46,360 bases of DNA, taken from Burkholderiales bacterium. GTDB taxonomy: Bacteria > Pseudomonadota > Gammaproteobacteria > Burkholderiales > Eutrophovitaceae. A model generated the notes under the pieces. That model did no database searches. It was not told the DNA's origin and saw only the letters and a list, made by a program, of their open reading frames with translations. Every line of letters begins with the position of its first letter. The stretch's first letter is position 1. Location of the stretch: positions 1 through 46,360 of the forward strand of contig DATMAN010000096.1 of NCBI GenBank assembly GCA_035560005.1, written 5' to 3'. Shown in pieces: positions 33,496 through 42,229 of the stretch. A program made the translations under genes and the position numbers.

Positions 33496-36400
33496 ATGCA
33501 CCATTCGCCAGAACAGGTCGAGGAGACAAAGAGCGATGGACGGCAAGTGACCGCAAGGTTGCAACCTGCGCTGACGCTTCGAGTGCGACTGCTGTTTCTG
33601 ATCGCGCTGAGCGTCGCGCCCGCAGTCGGCCTGATCCTGCATAACGCCTGGGAACGCCGCAGCGATGTGCTCTCCTCGGTGCACGGCAATGCGCTGCAGC
33701 TCGCGCGGCTGGCCGCCAAGGAGCACGAGAAGATCATCGAGTCCGGGCGGACCGTGCTCGAAACCCTGGCGCAGATTCCCGCAGTAAACCGGTTGCGTTC
33801 CCGATCGGACTGCGAGGGGTTGCTCTCGAGAGTGCTCGACGGTCATCGGTCCTATTCGAACCTCGGGGTGATCCGCGCCGACGGCCGCGTGTTCTGCAGC
33901 GCGCTGAGGGTGCCAGAAGGGGTCAACCTCGCGGATCGGTCGTACTTCCGGCGCGCGATGGAAACGCGCAGCTTTTCGGTGGGCGACTATCAGATCGGCC
34001 GCATCACGGGCCAACCGGGCCTCAACCTCGCCTATCCGCTACTCGACGAACGCCGCCGAAGCCAAGGCGTCATCTTCGTCAGCATCAACCTTTCGTGGCT
34101 TGGTGAACTGGCCCGGGCCGTGCAACTGCCTCCCGACGTCGTCCTGACGGCGGTGGACAGCGAAGGCACGATCCTGGCGCGTGTGCCCCCCGCGCCTCAA
34201 GTCATCGGCAACAAGGTGCCCGAACTCGCGCGGCTGCACGAGGTCATCAGGGACTCCGCCCGCCGGCCCTTCGAGGCGCCGGACCCGGACGGCGTGACGC
34301 GGCTGTGGACCTATGCACCGATCCACACCGGCACGACTACCTCGCTCTACATCCGGATCGGCACCGACCGCGACGCCGCGCTCGCGCCGGTCCGGCGCGA
34401 GTTCTCCGCGGCGCTGCTGGTGCTGCTGTTCGTCGCAACCATGACCGTGGTCCTGGCCGTGTGGGGCGCGCGCGTGTTCGTGATAAGACCGTTGCAGGCG
34501 ATCAGCGAGGCCGCACGCGCCCTGGGGGAAGGCAAGGTCGGGACGCGCACCGGCCTGGCCCACGGCAATGACGAGTTCGGACGACTGGCCCGCGTGTTCG
34601 ACGATATGGCGGGCGGCATCGAATCGCGCGAGGCGCGGCTCACACAACTGACCGAGAGTCTGCGCCGCAGCGTGCGCGCGTTGCGCACCGTCAGCAAGGG
34701 CAACCGCAGCCTCCTGCAGGCACAAGAGGAGCACGAGCTGTGCGTGTCGATGTGCCGGGTTGCCGTCGAGGTGGGCGGCTATCGAATGGCCTGGGTCGGC
34801 TACGCGGAGCACGACGAGCGCAAGTCGATCCGGCCGGTCGCCTGGTACGGCGTGGACGACGGATTCCTCGCCGGCTTGCGGGCGAGCTGGGCCGACAGCG
34901 AGCAAGGTATGGGCATTGCGGGCACCGCGATCCGTACCGGGCAGCCCTCGTACACCAGGGATATCCGCAGCGACGCCCGCGTTGCGCCATGGCGCGAGGA
35001 AGCCCTCAAGCGCGGTTTCTTGTCCGGGATCGCCTTCCCGCTGGTGGTCGAGGGCAGCGTGATCGGCGCCTATTCGATTTACGCGGCCGAAGCCGATGCC
35101 TTCGACGAGGAAGAGGTCGAGATCCTGCGCGAGAACGCGCTCGATCTCGCGTTCGGCATCGCGATGTTGCGGTTGCGCGACCGGCAGCGCCAGGCCAACG
35201 AAAGGATCCGCCACCTCGCCTTCCACGACGCGCTGACCGAGCTTCCCAACCGCACACAACTGGTCCAGAACCTGGAAGCGCAGATCGAAATGGCGCGCAA
35301 GGACGGCTGCTCGTTCGCCCTGGCCGCCTTCGACGTGGACCGCTTTTCCGACGTCAACGAAGCGCTCGGCTATGACCAGGGCGACCAGTTGCTGCGGGAG
35401 ATCGGGCGGCGGCTGAAGGAAGCGTCTGCGCGGGAGGCTACGGTGTGCCGCCTCGGCGAAGACGAGTTCGGCGTACTGTTGCCCAGGATGGACGCCGCTT
35501 CGGCGACCGAAGCCGTCGAACGATTGCTCCGGGCGCTGGACGCGCCCTTCGAGCTGGCGGGGCTGCAACTCGACATCCGCACCAGCGCGGGCATCGCGGT
35601 ATTCCCGACCCATGGCGCCACGGCCGATCTGCTGATCAGCCGGGCCACGACCGCCTGCGGCCTGGCCAAGCGCACCGGAAACCCGTACGAGGTCGGGCCG
35701 ACCGAGCCGCCCGAAGCCACGGCGCGGCGCCTGGCGCTGGCCAGCGATCTGCGGCGCGCGATCGAAAGAGGGCATCTGACCCTTTTCGTGCAACCCAAGA
35801 TCGCGATCGCCGAGCGGCGCCTGTGCGGCGCGGAAGTACTGGCGCGCTGGACGCATGAACAATACGGGCCGATCGGACCCGGCGAGTTCGTGGTGCTCGC
35901 GGAACGCACCGGGCTCATCCGTCCGCTCACCTACTGGGTGCTGGAGACCGCGGCCAGACAGATGACGGCCTGGCGCGAAAGCGGGCTCGACTGCCCGCTG
36001 GCGGTGAACATCTCCGCGCGCAATCTGCGTGACCCCCAACTGGTGCGGCACGCCGAACAGACCTGCAGGGCCTTGGAACTCGAACCCGGCGCGATCGAGC
36101 TGGAGATCACCGAGAGCGCCCTGATGGACGATCCGGCGCGGGCGCTGAAGCTGCTGCAGGCGCTGCGCGACATCGGTTTCCGGCTCGCGATCGACGACTT
36201 CGGCACCGGTTATTCCTCGCTCGGCTATCTGGAGAAGTTTCCGGTCAACGTCATCAAGATCGACCGGGCTTTCGTGGCCAACATGCTGAGCAACGAGAGT
36301 TCCGCGCTGATCGTCCGCTCCACCATCGATCTGGCCCACAACCTGGGGCTCAGCGTAACCGCCGAAGGCGTGGAGAGTGCCGAGGTCCTCGACCGGCTGG

Positions 36401-36501
36401 GCGATCTGGGCTGCGATTCGGCGCAGGGATATTTCATCGCCCGGCCCTTCCCCGCGGAGGAGATGCCGCATTGGCGGCGCACCTCGACCTGGGCGGCGTA
36501 G
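33496..36501 (+). CDS. membrane sensor with HAMP, GAF, GGDEF-like and EAL domains
   Basis: 1001 residues. Helix 1 (30-48) and helix 2 (about 305-330) bracket a periplasmic Cache-type sensor with NLGVIRADGRVFCS and LADRSYFRRAM. HAMP follows (330-385), then a GAF domain (about 410-560), a diguanylate cyclase domain and an EAL domain. The cyclase motif reads GEDEF rather than GGDEF, so synthesis of c-di-GMP is doubtful. The EAL domain is well conserved: AEVLARW, NISARNL, ELEITESAL, DDFGTGYSSLGYL, VIKIDRAFV and AEGVES, so c-di-GMP hydrolysis is likely, possibly tuned by GTP bound to the degenerate cyclase. No operon partner is evident. Confidence 0.92.
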   Translation: MHHSPEQVEETKSDGRQVTARLQPALTLRVRLLFLIALSVAPAVGLILHNAWERRSDVLSSVHGNALQLARLAAKEHEKIIESGRTVLETLAQIPAVNRLRSRSDCEGLLSRVLDGHRSYSNLGVIRADGRVFCSALRVPEGVNLADRSYFRRAMETRSFSVGDYQIGRITGQPGLNLAYPLLDERRRSQGVIFVSINLSWLGELARAVQLPPDVVLTAVDSEGTILARVPPAPQVIGNKVPELARLHEVIRDSARRPFEAPDPDGVTRLWTYAPIHTGTTTSLYIRIGTDRDAALAPVRREFSAALLVLLFVATMTVVLAVWGARVFVIRPLQAISEAARALGEGKVGTRTGLAHGNDEFGRLARVFDDMAGGIESREARLTQLTESLRRSVRALRTVSKGNRSLLQAQEEHELCVSMCRVAVEVGGYRMAWVGYAEHDERKSIRPVAWYGVDDGFLAGLRASWADSEQGMGIAGTAIRTGQPSYTRDIRSDARVAPWREEALKRGFLSGIAFPLVVEGSVIGAYSIYAAEADAFDEEEVEILRENALDLAFGIAMLRLRDRQRQANERIRHLAFHDALTELPNRTQLVQNLEAQIEMARKDGCSFALAAFDVDRFSDVNEALGYDQGDQLLREIGRRLKEASAREATVCRLGEDEFGVLLPRMDAASATEAVERLLRALDAPFELAGLQLDIRTSAGIAVFPTHGATADLLISRATTACGLAKRTGNPYEVGPTEPPEATARRLALASDLRRAIERGHLTLFVQPKIAIAERRLCGAEVLARWTHEQYGPIGPGEFVVLAERTGLIRPLTYWVLETAARQMTAWRESGLDCPLAVNISARNLRDPQLVRHAEQTCRALELEPGAIELEITESALMDDPARALKLLQALRDIGFRLAIDDFGTGYSSLGYLEKFPVNVIKIDRAFVANMLSNESSALIVRSTIDLAHNLGLSVTAEGVESAEVLDRLGDLGCDSAQGYFIARPFPAEEMPHWRRTSTWAA

Positions 36502-36557
36502 GGCGTGCCTCGGACCGGCCGCTATACTTGCCGGACAAGACCGATCGGGAGGGGACG

Positions 36558-37580
36558 ATGCAAGAGAACCGCAGACGCTTTTTGCGCACGGCCGGGCTGA
36601 CCGGGACGGTCGCGGCCGCTGCCCCCGGCGCCGCGTTCGGCGTGCCGGCGTGCGCTGCACGCGCCCGGCAGGCCGAACCGGATCTGCCGACCCGGAAAGC
36701 CCTGGGCACGATACGTCGCGGCGCCCAATGGCACCTCGCCTGCAGCACCTCGCAAGGCGTGCTCGACGTCGTCGAGGCGGGCAACGCGCTCGGCGTGGCC
36801 GTGCCTTCCACGCTGGACGAACTGTTCGCATACGGCGGGGGCCGCGCCGTGGACGAGGTGGTCGCGCACGCGATCCTGGACAACCGCCTGCGCCGCCACT
36901 TCTTCGCGGAGGACAAGGTGCAGTTCGGGCCCGCGCTCACCCAGCCGGAAAAGATCGTCATGATCGGGCTCAACTACCGCAGGCACGCCGCCGAGGTCGG
37001 ACAGGCGGTGCCCAAGACCCCGATCCTGTTCAGCAAGTACAACAACGCGCTCATGGGACATCGCGGCATCCTCAGGCTGCCCAGCGCGGTGGCCAGGGAA
37101 TTCGACCACGAAGTGGAACTGGTGATCGTGATTGGCAGGCGCGCCAGGGACGTGCCCGAGGCGCAGGCCTTGTCTCATGTCGCCGGCTACTGCACCGGCA
37201 ACGATTTCTCGGCCCGCGATCTGCAGCGCGTCACCTCGCAGTTCATGCTCGGCAAGACCTGCGACGACTTCGCCCCGCTCGGCCCTTGGATGGTGACGGC
37301 CGATCTCGTGCCCGATCCGAACGCGCTGGACCTGTGGTGCGACGTGAATGGAGAGCGCAGGCAGTCTTCGAACACGGCGGACATGGTGTTCAACTGTGCA
37401 CAGCTGGTGAGCTACATCTCGCGCCACATGACCCTGCAACCCGGCGACATCGTCTATACCGGCACGCCGGAAGGCGTCATCGCCGGCAAGCCCGAGGGCA
37501 GCCGCGTGTGGCTGAAGTCGGGGGATGTGGTGACCTGCGCAGTGCGGGGCCTGGGTGAATTGACCGTCACGCTGGCGTGA
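36558..37580 (+). CDS. Tat-exported fumarylacetoacetate hydrolase (FAH)-family protein
   Basis: A 340-residue protein. The N-terminus has a twin-arginine signal (NRRRFLRTAGLTGTVAAAAP). A short FAH N-terminal domain is followed by the catalytic FAH fold: VMIGLNYRRHAAE, PILFSKYNNALMG, the metal ligands in EFDHEVELVIVIG, GNDFSARDLQ and IVYTGTPEGVIAG. FAH-fold enzymes cleave C-C bonds of diketo acids or hydrate/decarboxylate ring-cleavage products with Mg2+ or Mn2+. They are normally cytoplasmic, so the Tat signal is unusual. A TATACT box stands 30 bases before the ATG, so the gene likely has its own promoter. Confidence 0.9.
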   Translation: MQENRRRFLRTAGLTGTVAAAAPGAAFGVPACAARARQAEPDLPTRKALGTIRRGAQWHLACSTSQGVLDVVEAGNALGVAVPSTLDELFAYGGGRAVDEVVAHAILDNRLRRHFFAEDKVQFGPALTQPEKIVMIGLNYRRHAAEVGQAVPKTPILFSKYNNALMGHRGILRLPSAVAREFDHEVELVIVIGRRARDVPEAQALSHVAGYCTGNDFSARDLQRVTSQFMLGKTCDDFAPLGPWMVTADLVPDPNALDLWCDVNGERRQSSNTADMVFNCAQLVSYISRHMTLQPGDIVYTGTPEGVIAGKPEGSRVWLKSGDVVTCAVRGLGELTVTLA

Positions 37581-37593
37581 CGGCCCGCGCGCC

Positions 37594-37725
37594 TCAGAGC
37601 AGGAATCCGGCGGCGAGCGTCGCCACGGCCGCGGCCAGCGCGAAGGCGGGCCGCGCGGCGGCGCGGTGACGGGCGAGCCATCGCGTATAGCCCGCCAGCC
37701 GCGGCGTGCGCCTCGGCGCGCGCAT
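37594..37725 (-). CDS. 43-residue putative single-pass membrane peptide
   Basis: A very small gene: a basic N-terminus (MRAPRRTPRLAGYTRWLARH) followed by a hydrophobic helix (RPAFALAAAVATLAAGFLL) ending the protein. A clear AAGGAG ribosome-binding site precedes the ATG at the right distance. It starts 17 bases after the stop of the K+ channel gene on the same strand and may be cotranscribed as an accessory peptide. Composition in GC-rich DNA alone can create such peptides, so the call is moderate. Confidence 0.45.
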   Translation of the reverse strand: MRAPRRTPRLAGYTRWLARHRAAARPAFALAAAVATLAAGFLL

Positions 37726-37742
37726 CGCGCTCCTTCGGGCGT

Positions 37743-38807
37743 TCACAGCGGACCCGGTTCGATGACCAGCAGCAGGTCGTCGCGCTCGATGCGGTTGCGG
37801 GCGCTCTCCCAGAACCCGATCGGTTGTCCGTCGCGGTAGAGCCGCACCACCAGCCCGCGCTCCAGTTCGCGCATCGATTTTCCTACCTCATCGGGGTGCG
37901 GCTTGCGCTCCACCAGCGCGACGCGGCCCCCGGACGTGAGCAGGTCGAATACATAGTCGGTCACGAAACTGTGCGACACCGCATCGGCGAGCAGATAACC
38001 GCCGGCCTGCGACGGCATGACCGTGGCGTTGGCGCCCGCCCGGCGGATCAGCTTCACGTTCTCGTCCTCCCACACCACGCTGATCACCCTGGTCGTGCTC
38101 GTCAGACTGCGGATCGTGAGGACCGTGAGCACCGTCGAGTCGTCGCGCCCGAGGCTGACGATCACGGCCCGGGCCCTCTCGACGCCGGCATCGCGCAGGA
38201 CGCGCTCGTGGGTCGGATCCCCGTGCAGCCCGATATAACCCTGATCCGCGGCCTCGCGCAGACATTGCTCGGAAATGTCGATCACCACGATCCGGTCGGG
38301 CGCCGTGCCCTTGGCGACGATCTCCTTTGCCGCGACCCGTCCGGTTTCACCGAAACCGCAGATGATGATGTGGCCGTTCAGGCGGTCTCGCAGTCTGGAC
38401 ATGCGGAATTCCTCCACGACTCTCTGGATCACCAACTGGTAGGCGGTGCCCAGGAAGATGAGCCAGATGAAGATGCGCACCGGGGTGATGAACAACGCGT
38501 CGATCACCCGCGAGTGGCTCGCCACGGGAACGATGTCGCCGTACCCGACAGTGGTGATGGTGATCACGGCGAAGTACACGATGTCGGCGAAAGAGAGGTG
38601 ACCGTCGAGATGGTCCTTCAGGCCGTCGCGGTCCAACCAGAGCACCGCGATCACCACGCCGAAGAGGACGAGGACCAGGAGCAGGCGTGACGCAAGCGTC
38701 CACTCGGCCTTGACGTAGAGCAGCTGCCCGCGCCGCGCGCGGCGCGGGGACGTCGATGCAGGAGTCTGCGGCATGCGTTGCTGTCTGGTCTGGCCTGCGC
38801 GCATCAT
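37743..38807 (-). CDS. two-helix K+ channel with RCK/TrkA-N gating domain
   Basis: A 354-residue channel of the Kch/MthK type. Two membrane helices (about 40-60 and 105-125) flank the selectivity filter TITTVGYGD. A TrkA-N Rossmann domain follows (HIIICGFGETGRVAAKEI, then VVIDISEQCLREAADQGYIG) and a TrkA-C domain at the end (GKSMRELERGLVVRLYRDG). Ligand-gated K+ conductance in the inner membrane is expected. The ATG given lies only eight bases from the start of the divergent cytochrome gene, so a start at 38774 (MPQTPAST) is possible and would leave room for promoters. Confidence 0.9.
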   Translation of the reverse strand: MMRAGQTRQQRMPQTPASTSPRRARRGQLLYVKAEWTLASRLLLVLVLFGVVIAVLWLDRDGLKDHLDGHLSFADIVYFAVITITTVGYGDIVPVASHSRVIDALFITPVRIFIWLIFLGTAYQLVIQRVVEEFRMSRLRDRLNGHIIICGFGETGRVAAKEIVAKGTAPDRIVVIDISEQCLREAADQGYIGLHGDPTHERVLRDAGVERARAVIVSLGRDDSTVLTVLTIRSLTSTTRVISVVWEDENVKLIRRAGANATVMPSQAGGYLLADAVSHSFVTDYVFDLLTSGGRVALVERKPHPDEVGKSMRELERGLVVRLYRDGQPIGFWESARNRIERDDLLLVIEPGPL

Positions 38808-38815
38808 AGAAGAGC

Positions 38816-40225
38816 ATGAACGTACAGAGAAGCCTCAAGCCGGCGTGCGCAGCGGTGGCGCGGACGCTTTGCGCCCTTGCGGCCGTCGCCGCGCTCGCCA
38901 CGTTGAGTCTGGGCGCGGCCGATCACCGCGCTCCGGCGACGACTTCCGGCGGCCTCGGCGCATCGGAGCCGGATGCCTTTGTGCGCCCGCTCTCCGATCT
39001 GACCGAGGCGCAGCGCGCGCTGTTCGAGCTGGGCAGGGCCGAGTTCGGCCAGCGCTGGGTCGTGCCGTTTCACATCGGCGGTGAGTGGGGACGCGGGCCG
39101 TTTTCCAACGCAGAAGCCTGCACCGATTGCCATGCCGGCACCGGGCGCGGGCGCGCGCCGGAGCGGGCTGGCATGCCGATGCAATCCTGGCTGGTGCGGC
39201 TTTCGATCCCAGGCACGGACCCTCACGGCGGTCCGCTTCCGCACCCGGTCTACGGCCTCCAGTTGCAAGCGATCGGTGTGCTCGGCAAGGTGCCGGAGGA
39301 AGGCCATGCACACGTGGACTACGACGAGCGGGCCGTGAGGCTCTCCGAAGGTGAAACGGTCTGGCTCCGGAAACCACGGCTGCAAGTGGGCGGCCTGCGC
39401 TATGGTCCGCTCGAGCAAGCGACGCTTACGTCGGCGCGCGTGGCGCCGCCGGTGTTCGGCCTCGGACTGCTCGAGTCCGTTCCCGAGGCCGTGGTCCTGG
39501 AACTCGCCGCCGGGCAACGCGAGGCGGGATTCGAGGGCCGGCCAAATTACGTGCGCGATCTCGAACAAGACCGCAGCGTGCTCGGCCGCTTTGGGCACAA
39601 GGCGAACCAGCCTTCGGCTGCCCAGCAGGCGGCCACCGCGCTGATCGAGGACATCGGCGTGACCTCCCGTTTCTTTCCGGTCGAGAACTGCACGCAAGCG
39701 CAGCGGCCGATGTGCGCGGCCGTCCCGTCGGTCGGCTCGCCGGAAATCCCGGACGCGCGATTCGACGCGCTGGTGTTTTACCTGCGCGCGCTGGCACCGC
39801 CGCCGCGACGTGATCGCGACGATCCCGTCGTGCTGCGCGGGGAGCGCCTGTTCGAGCAGGCGCGGTGCGCCGTGTGTCACGTCCCGGCGCTGAAGACCGG
39901 CACGTACCCGCCGCTGCCGCAGATCGCCGGGCGGGTGATCCATCCCTACACCGACCTGCTGCTGCACGACATGGGAGAAGGACTCGCCGACGGAAGACCC
40001 GACTACCGCGCCGGGCCGCGCGACTGGCGCACGCCCCCGTTGTGGGGAATCGGGCTGGCCGGCAAGATCAACGGCAATGCGACCTATCTCCACGACGGGC
40101 GTGCCCGCAGTCTTTCAGAAGCCATCCTCTGGCACGGCGGCGAGGCACGGGTTTCCCGCGACGCCTTCGTCGCCATGCAGCGACAGGAACGCGAAGCGCT
40201 GCTCGCGTTCCTGCGCTCTCTCTAG
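38816..40225 (+). CDS. exported di-haem oxidoreductase/peroxidase-like protein (DUF1111)
   Basis: A 469-residue protein with a signal peptide (about 1-35) and two c-type haem sites: C102-x2-C105-H106 (ACTDCHAGTGRG) and C351-x2-C354-H355 (RCAVCHVPAL). RDWRTPPLWGIGLAGKINGN and TYLHDGRARSLSEAILWHGG are typical of the DUF1111 di-haem family. Related proteins act as peroxidases or thiol/metal oxidases with periplasmic electron transfer; a partner such as an imelysin protein is absent here. The N-terminus overlaps the promoter region of the divergent K+ channel. Confidence 0.88.
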   Translation: MNVQRSLKPACAAVARTLCALAAVAALATLSLGAADHRAPATTSGGLGASEPDAFVRPLSDLTEAQRALFELGRAEFGQRWVVPFHIGGEWGRGPFSNAEACTDCHAGTGRGRAPERAGMPMQSWLVRLSIPGTDPHGGPLPHPVYGLQLQAIGVLGKVPEEGHAHVDYDERAVRLSEGETVWLRKPRLQVGGLRYGPLEQATLTSARVAPPVFGLGLLESVPEAVVLELAAGQREAGFEGRPNYVRDLEQDRSVLGRFGHKANQPSAAQQAATALIEDIGVTSRFFPVENCTQAQRPMCAAVPSVGSPEIPDARFDALVFYLRALAPPPRRDRDDPVVLRGERLFEQARCAVCHVPALKTGTYPPLPQIAGRVIHPYTDLLLHDMGEGLADGRPDYRAGPRDWRTPPLWGIGLAGKINGNATYLHDGRARSLSEAILWHGGEARVSRDAFVAMQRQEREALLAFLRSL

Positions 40226-40310
40226 CAAAATGGCCTTCACGGAGGGCACGCGGGAGATGTCCCATCCCTCTGGCGAATGATCGAAGGTGCGCTCCGGGAG
40301 CGGTCGCGAT

Positions 40311-40793
40311 ATGGTTCGTCAACCAACGGTGGTTCGGTTTGCTTCTTTTCTTTCCGCCCTGCGTGCGCTCCGCGGCAAAGGGCCTCGCGGCTTTCTCGGT
40401 GCGGCGGCGCTCGCGGTGAGCGCCAGTGCAGCCGCCGAGGTGTCCTGCCCCGACGTACTCAACGTCGAGCAGCGCGCCGTGCCGCCGTCGGGCGAATGGC
40501 AGGTCAGCTATGCGGACCGCCCGGCACGCCTCATCGGCGTGACCCTGTACGATGGGTTGCCGCCGGACCGCGTAGTGCCTCCGACTTCGCGCACGAGCAC
40601 TGGCGGCACGCTGATGGTGAAGTGGCGGCTGCGCGAGAACCGCCGCAGCTATTACCTGCTCTGCAGTTATGAACAGACCAACGCACGACTGTACACGGCA
40701 CTGCCGCCGGGAGTGCTGCTGTGCGAGGCGGCGTTCGACCTGCGCGTGAACGCGGTCGGCGGTCATCCGGCGCGGCGAATGTACTGCAAATAG
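40311..40793 (+). CDS. exported STY0301-family protein
   Basis: A 160-residue protein with a signal peptide (hydrophobic GFLGAAALAVSASAAAEV), then a small domain containing SCPDVLNVEQ, WQVSYADRPARLIGVTLYDG, and SYYLLCSYEQTNARLYTALP. The pattern of cysteines (SCP, LLCSY, LLCEA, MYCK) and the YDG segment match the STY0301 family of periplasmic proteins of unknown role. The ATG at 40311 was taken; a GTG eight codons upstream is possible. It follows the di-haem gene by 85 bases and the FrnE-like gene follows it by 53 bases. Confidence 0.7.
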   Translation: MVRQPTVVRFASFLSALRALRGKGPRGFLGAAALAVSASAAAEVSCPDVLNVEQRAVPPSGEWQVSYADRPARLIGVTLYDGLPPDRVVPPTSRTSTGGTLMVKWRLRENRRSYYLLCSYEQTNARLYTALPPGVLLCEAAFDLRVNAVGGHPARRMYCK

Positions 40794-40846
40794 CTCTACC
40801 TCGGTCCGCCCGAACTCGCTCGGCCTCGCCCGGCGCTCGATATCCC

Positions 40847-41515
40847 ATGACCTTGCGCATTGACATCCTCTCCGACGTGGTGTGTCCCTGGTGCTTCATC
40901 GGAAAGCGCCATCTGGAGCGGGCGCTCGCGATGTACCGCGAACGTCACTACGAGGCGCCTGCACCGGTGGTCCGCTGGCATCCGTTTCAATTGAACCCCG
41001 ATCTTCCGGCCTCGGGAACGCCACGCGCGCAGTACGTCGCACGCAAGTTTGGCGGGCCGCAGCGCGCTGCGGAAATCTACGCGCGGGTGGCGGCGGCCGG
41101 TGCGCGAGCCGGCATTGCGTTCGCCTTCGATCGCATTGAAGTACAGCCCAATACACTGGACGCGCACCGCTTGATGCACCGTGCCGGCGAACTGGGCATC
41201 CAGGACGCGATGGCGGAGTCGCTGTTCGCCGGCTACTTTCTGGAGGGCAGAGATTTCACCGACCCGGAGACGCTGGCCGATCTGGCGCAGCGCGCGGGCA
41301 TGGCTCGCGGAGACGCACGGCGTTATCTCGTCTCGAACGAGGATCGCGCGCTGGTCGTGCGCCAGGACGCACACGCGCGCGACAGTGGCATCGAGGGCGT
41401 GCCCTTCTTCATCTTTGGCGAACGCCTGGCGGTATCGGGCGCCCAGCCGCCCGAGGTGCTGCTCGAAGCGATGGAGCGCGCCGCGCCCGGGTGTCGGGCT
41501 GCTGCAACGCAATAA
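40847..41515 (+). CDS. DsbA-family oxidoreductase, FrnE-like
   Basis: A 222-residue cytoplasmic thioredoxin-fold protein. The active site is C13-x-x-C16 in SDVVCPWCFIGKRHLERAL; the CPWC motif with the following basic helix is typical of FrnE/2-hydroxychromene-2-carboxylate isomerase relatives. FQLNPDL and NTLDAHRLMHRAGELGIQD are characteristic, as are the VPFFIFGERLAVSGAQPPEV end and its cis-proline loop. It lacks a signal peptide. FrnE homologs catalyse disulfide reactions or polyketide steps and are linked to oxidative-stress tolerance; the substrate is not shown. Confidence 0.88.
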   Translation: MTLRIDILSDVVCPWCFIGKRHLERALAMYRERHYEAPAPVVRWHPFQLNPDLPASGTPRAQYVARKFGGPQRAAEIYARVAAAGARAGIAFAFDRIEVQPNTLDAHRLMHRAGELGIQDAMAESLFAGYFLEGRDFTDPETLADLAQRAGMARGDARRYLVSNEDRALVVRQDAHARDSGIEGVPFFIFGERLAVSGAQPPEVLLEAMERAAPGCRAAATQ

Positions 41516-41641
41516 ACCATCTGCCACCGGGAGGAGGCAGACGGTTGAATCCGCCGCTACGCGGGCGTAGCATCTTGCCCGACAAGAACAAAAGCACGAC
41601 CGGGAACAAACGTCTCACAATTCCGTGGAAGGAGGTTCGCC

Positions 41642-41791
41642 ATGTGCTTTGAGTTCGAGGCCCTCTACTGGGCAAAGATCGCGGAAGAAGAGCTCAAGAA
41701 GAAGGAAGAGGAGCAGAAACGGAAGGAGCAGGCTGCAGCGAAAGGCGATCAGCGCAAGCCGCAACCGATGGATGAGCCGGTTCCGGTCTGA
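41642..41791 (+). CDS. 49-residue charged helical peptide
   Basis: MCFEFEALYWAKIAEEELKK is followed by a Lys/Glu/Gln-rich helix and a Pro-rich end (PQPMDEPVPV). An excellent ribosome-binding site (GGAAGGAGG) precedes the ATG, and an intrinsic terminator begins 23 bases after the stop, so this is a monocistronic small gene. The charged helix is suited to protein binding or a coiled coil. The conserved-looking aromatic start (C-F-E-F-E-x-L-Y-W) suggests a specific contact. No function is known. Confidence 0.7.
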   Translation: MCFEFEALYWAKIAEEELKKKEEEQKRKEQAAAKGDQRKPQPMDEPVPV

Positions 41792-41814
41792 GCCGGCGCA
41801 AGCCCGATGACCTC

Positions 41815-41846
41815 GAGCCCCGCACGCGCGGGGCTCTTTCGTTTTT
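41815..41846 (+). terminator. intrinsic terminator of the 49-residue peptide gene
   Basis: A 9-bp stem GAGCCCCGC/GCGGGGCTC with a four-base loop and the tail TTTCGTTTTT. It confirms that a short transcript ends here. Confidence 0.85.
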
Positions 41847-41885
41847 GCGCGCGCCAAAGCACGGCCCGCGGGCAGCCTTTCTCCC

Positions 41886-42179
41886 TCACACCCGTCCGCG
41901 GATCTTCGCCAGCCACCACTGCAAGCCCACGAAGAGGAAACGCCAGTCGCGGAGAAATTCCGGCGGCTTCCCCTCGACCCAGTGCACGACGAACTGCAAT
42001 GCCCAGCCCAAGGCGAAAAGCACGGCAGCGGGCAGCCACAGCTTCTTCACCGGAATAGCCGCGGCGAACAGCACGATCGAGAGCACGATCAGGGGGATGC
42101 CGATCGTATGGCAGAGCCGGTTGATCGGATGGCGATGGCTGCGCGCATAGCGTTCGATCCGCGGATCGACGGATTTCAT
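41886..42179 (-). CDS. Mpo1/DUF962-like small membrane protein
   Basis: A 97-residue protein. It begins MKSVDPRIERYARSHRHPIN with the histidine-rich segment of Mpo1-like proteins, and continues RLCHTIGIPLIVLSIVLFAA, WALQFVVHWVEGKPPEF and WWLAKIRGR. Two or three membrane helices are predicted. The yeast relative Mpo1 is an Fe(II)-dependent dioxygenase for alpha-oxidation of 2-hydroxy fatty acids, and the histidines at H15, H17, H24 and H45 region would fit metal ligands. The bacterial role is unproven. It is the short C-terminal part of a much longer reverse frame whose upstream portion is not coding. Confidence 0.82.
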   Translation of the reverse strand: MKSVDPRIERYARSHRHPINRLCHTIGIPLIVLSIVLFAAAIPVKKLWLPAAVLFALGWALQFVVHWVEGKPPEFLRDWRFLFVGLQWWLAKIRGRV

Positions 42180-42229
42180 GCTCGCCTGCCCGGGGTTAGG
42201 GCCTCGTGCACGACCGGAGCCATCCGCCG

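Noticed and set aside
34039..36831. 930-codon reverse frame opposite the GGDEF/EAL gene
   Set aside because: No conserved motifs; the opposite strand has five recognisable domains in order.
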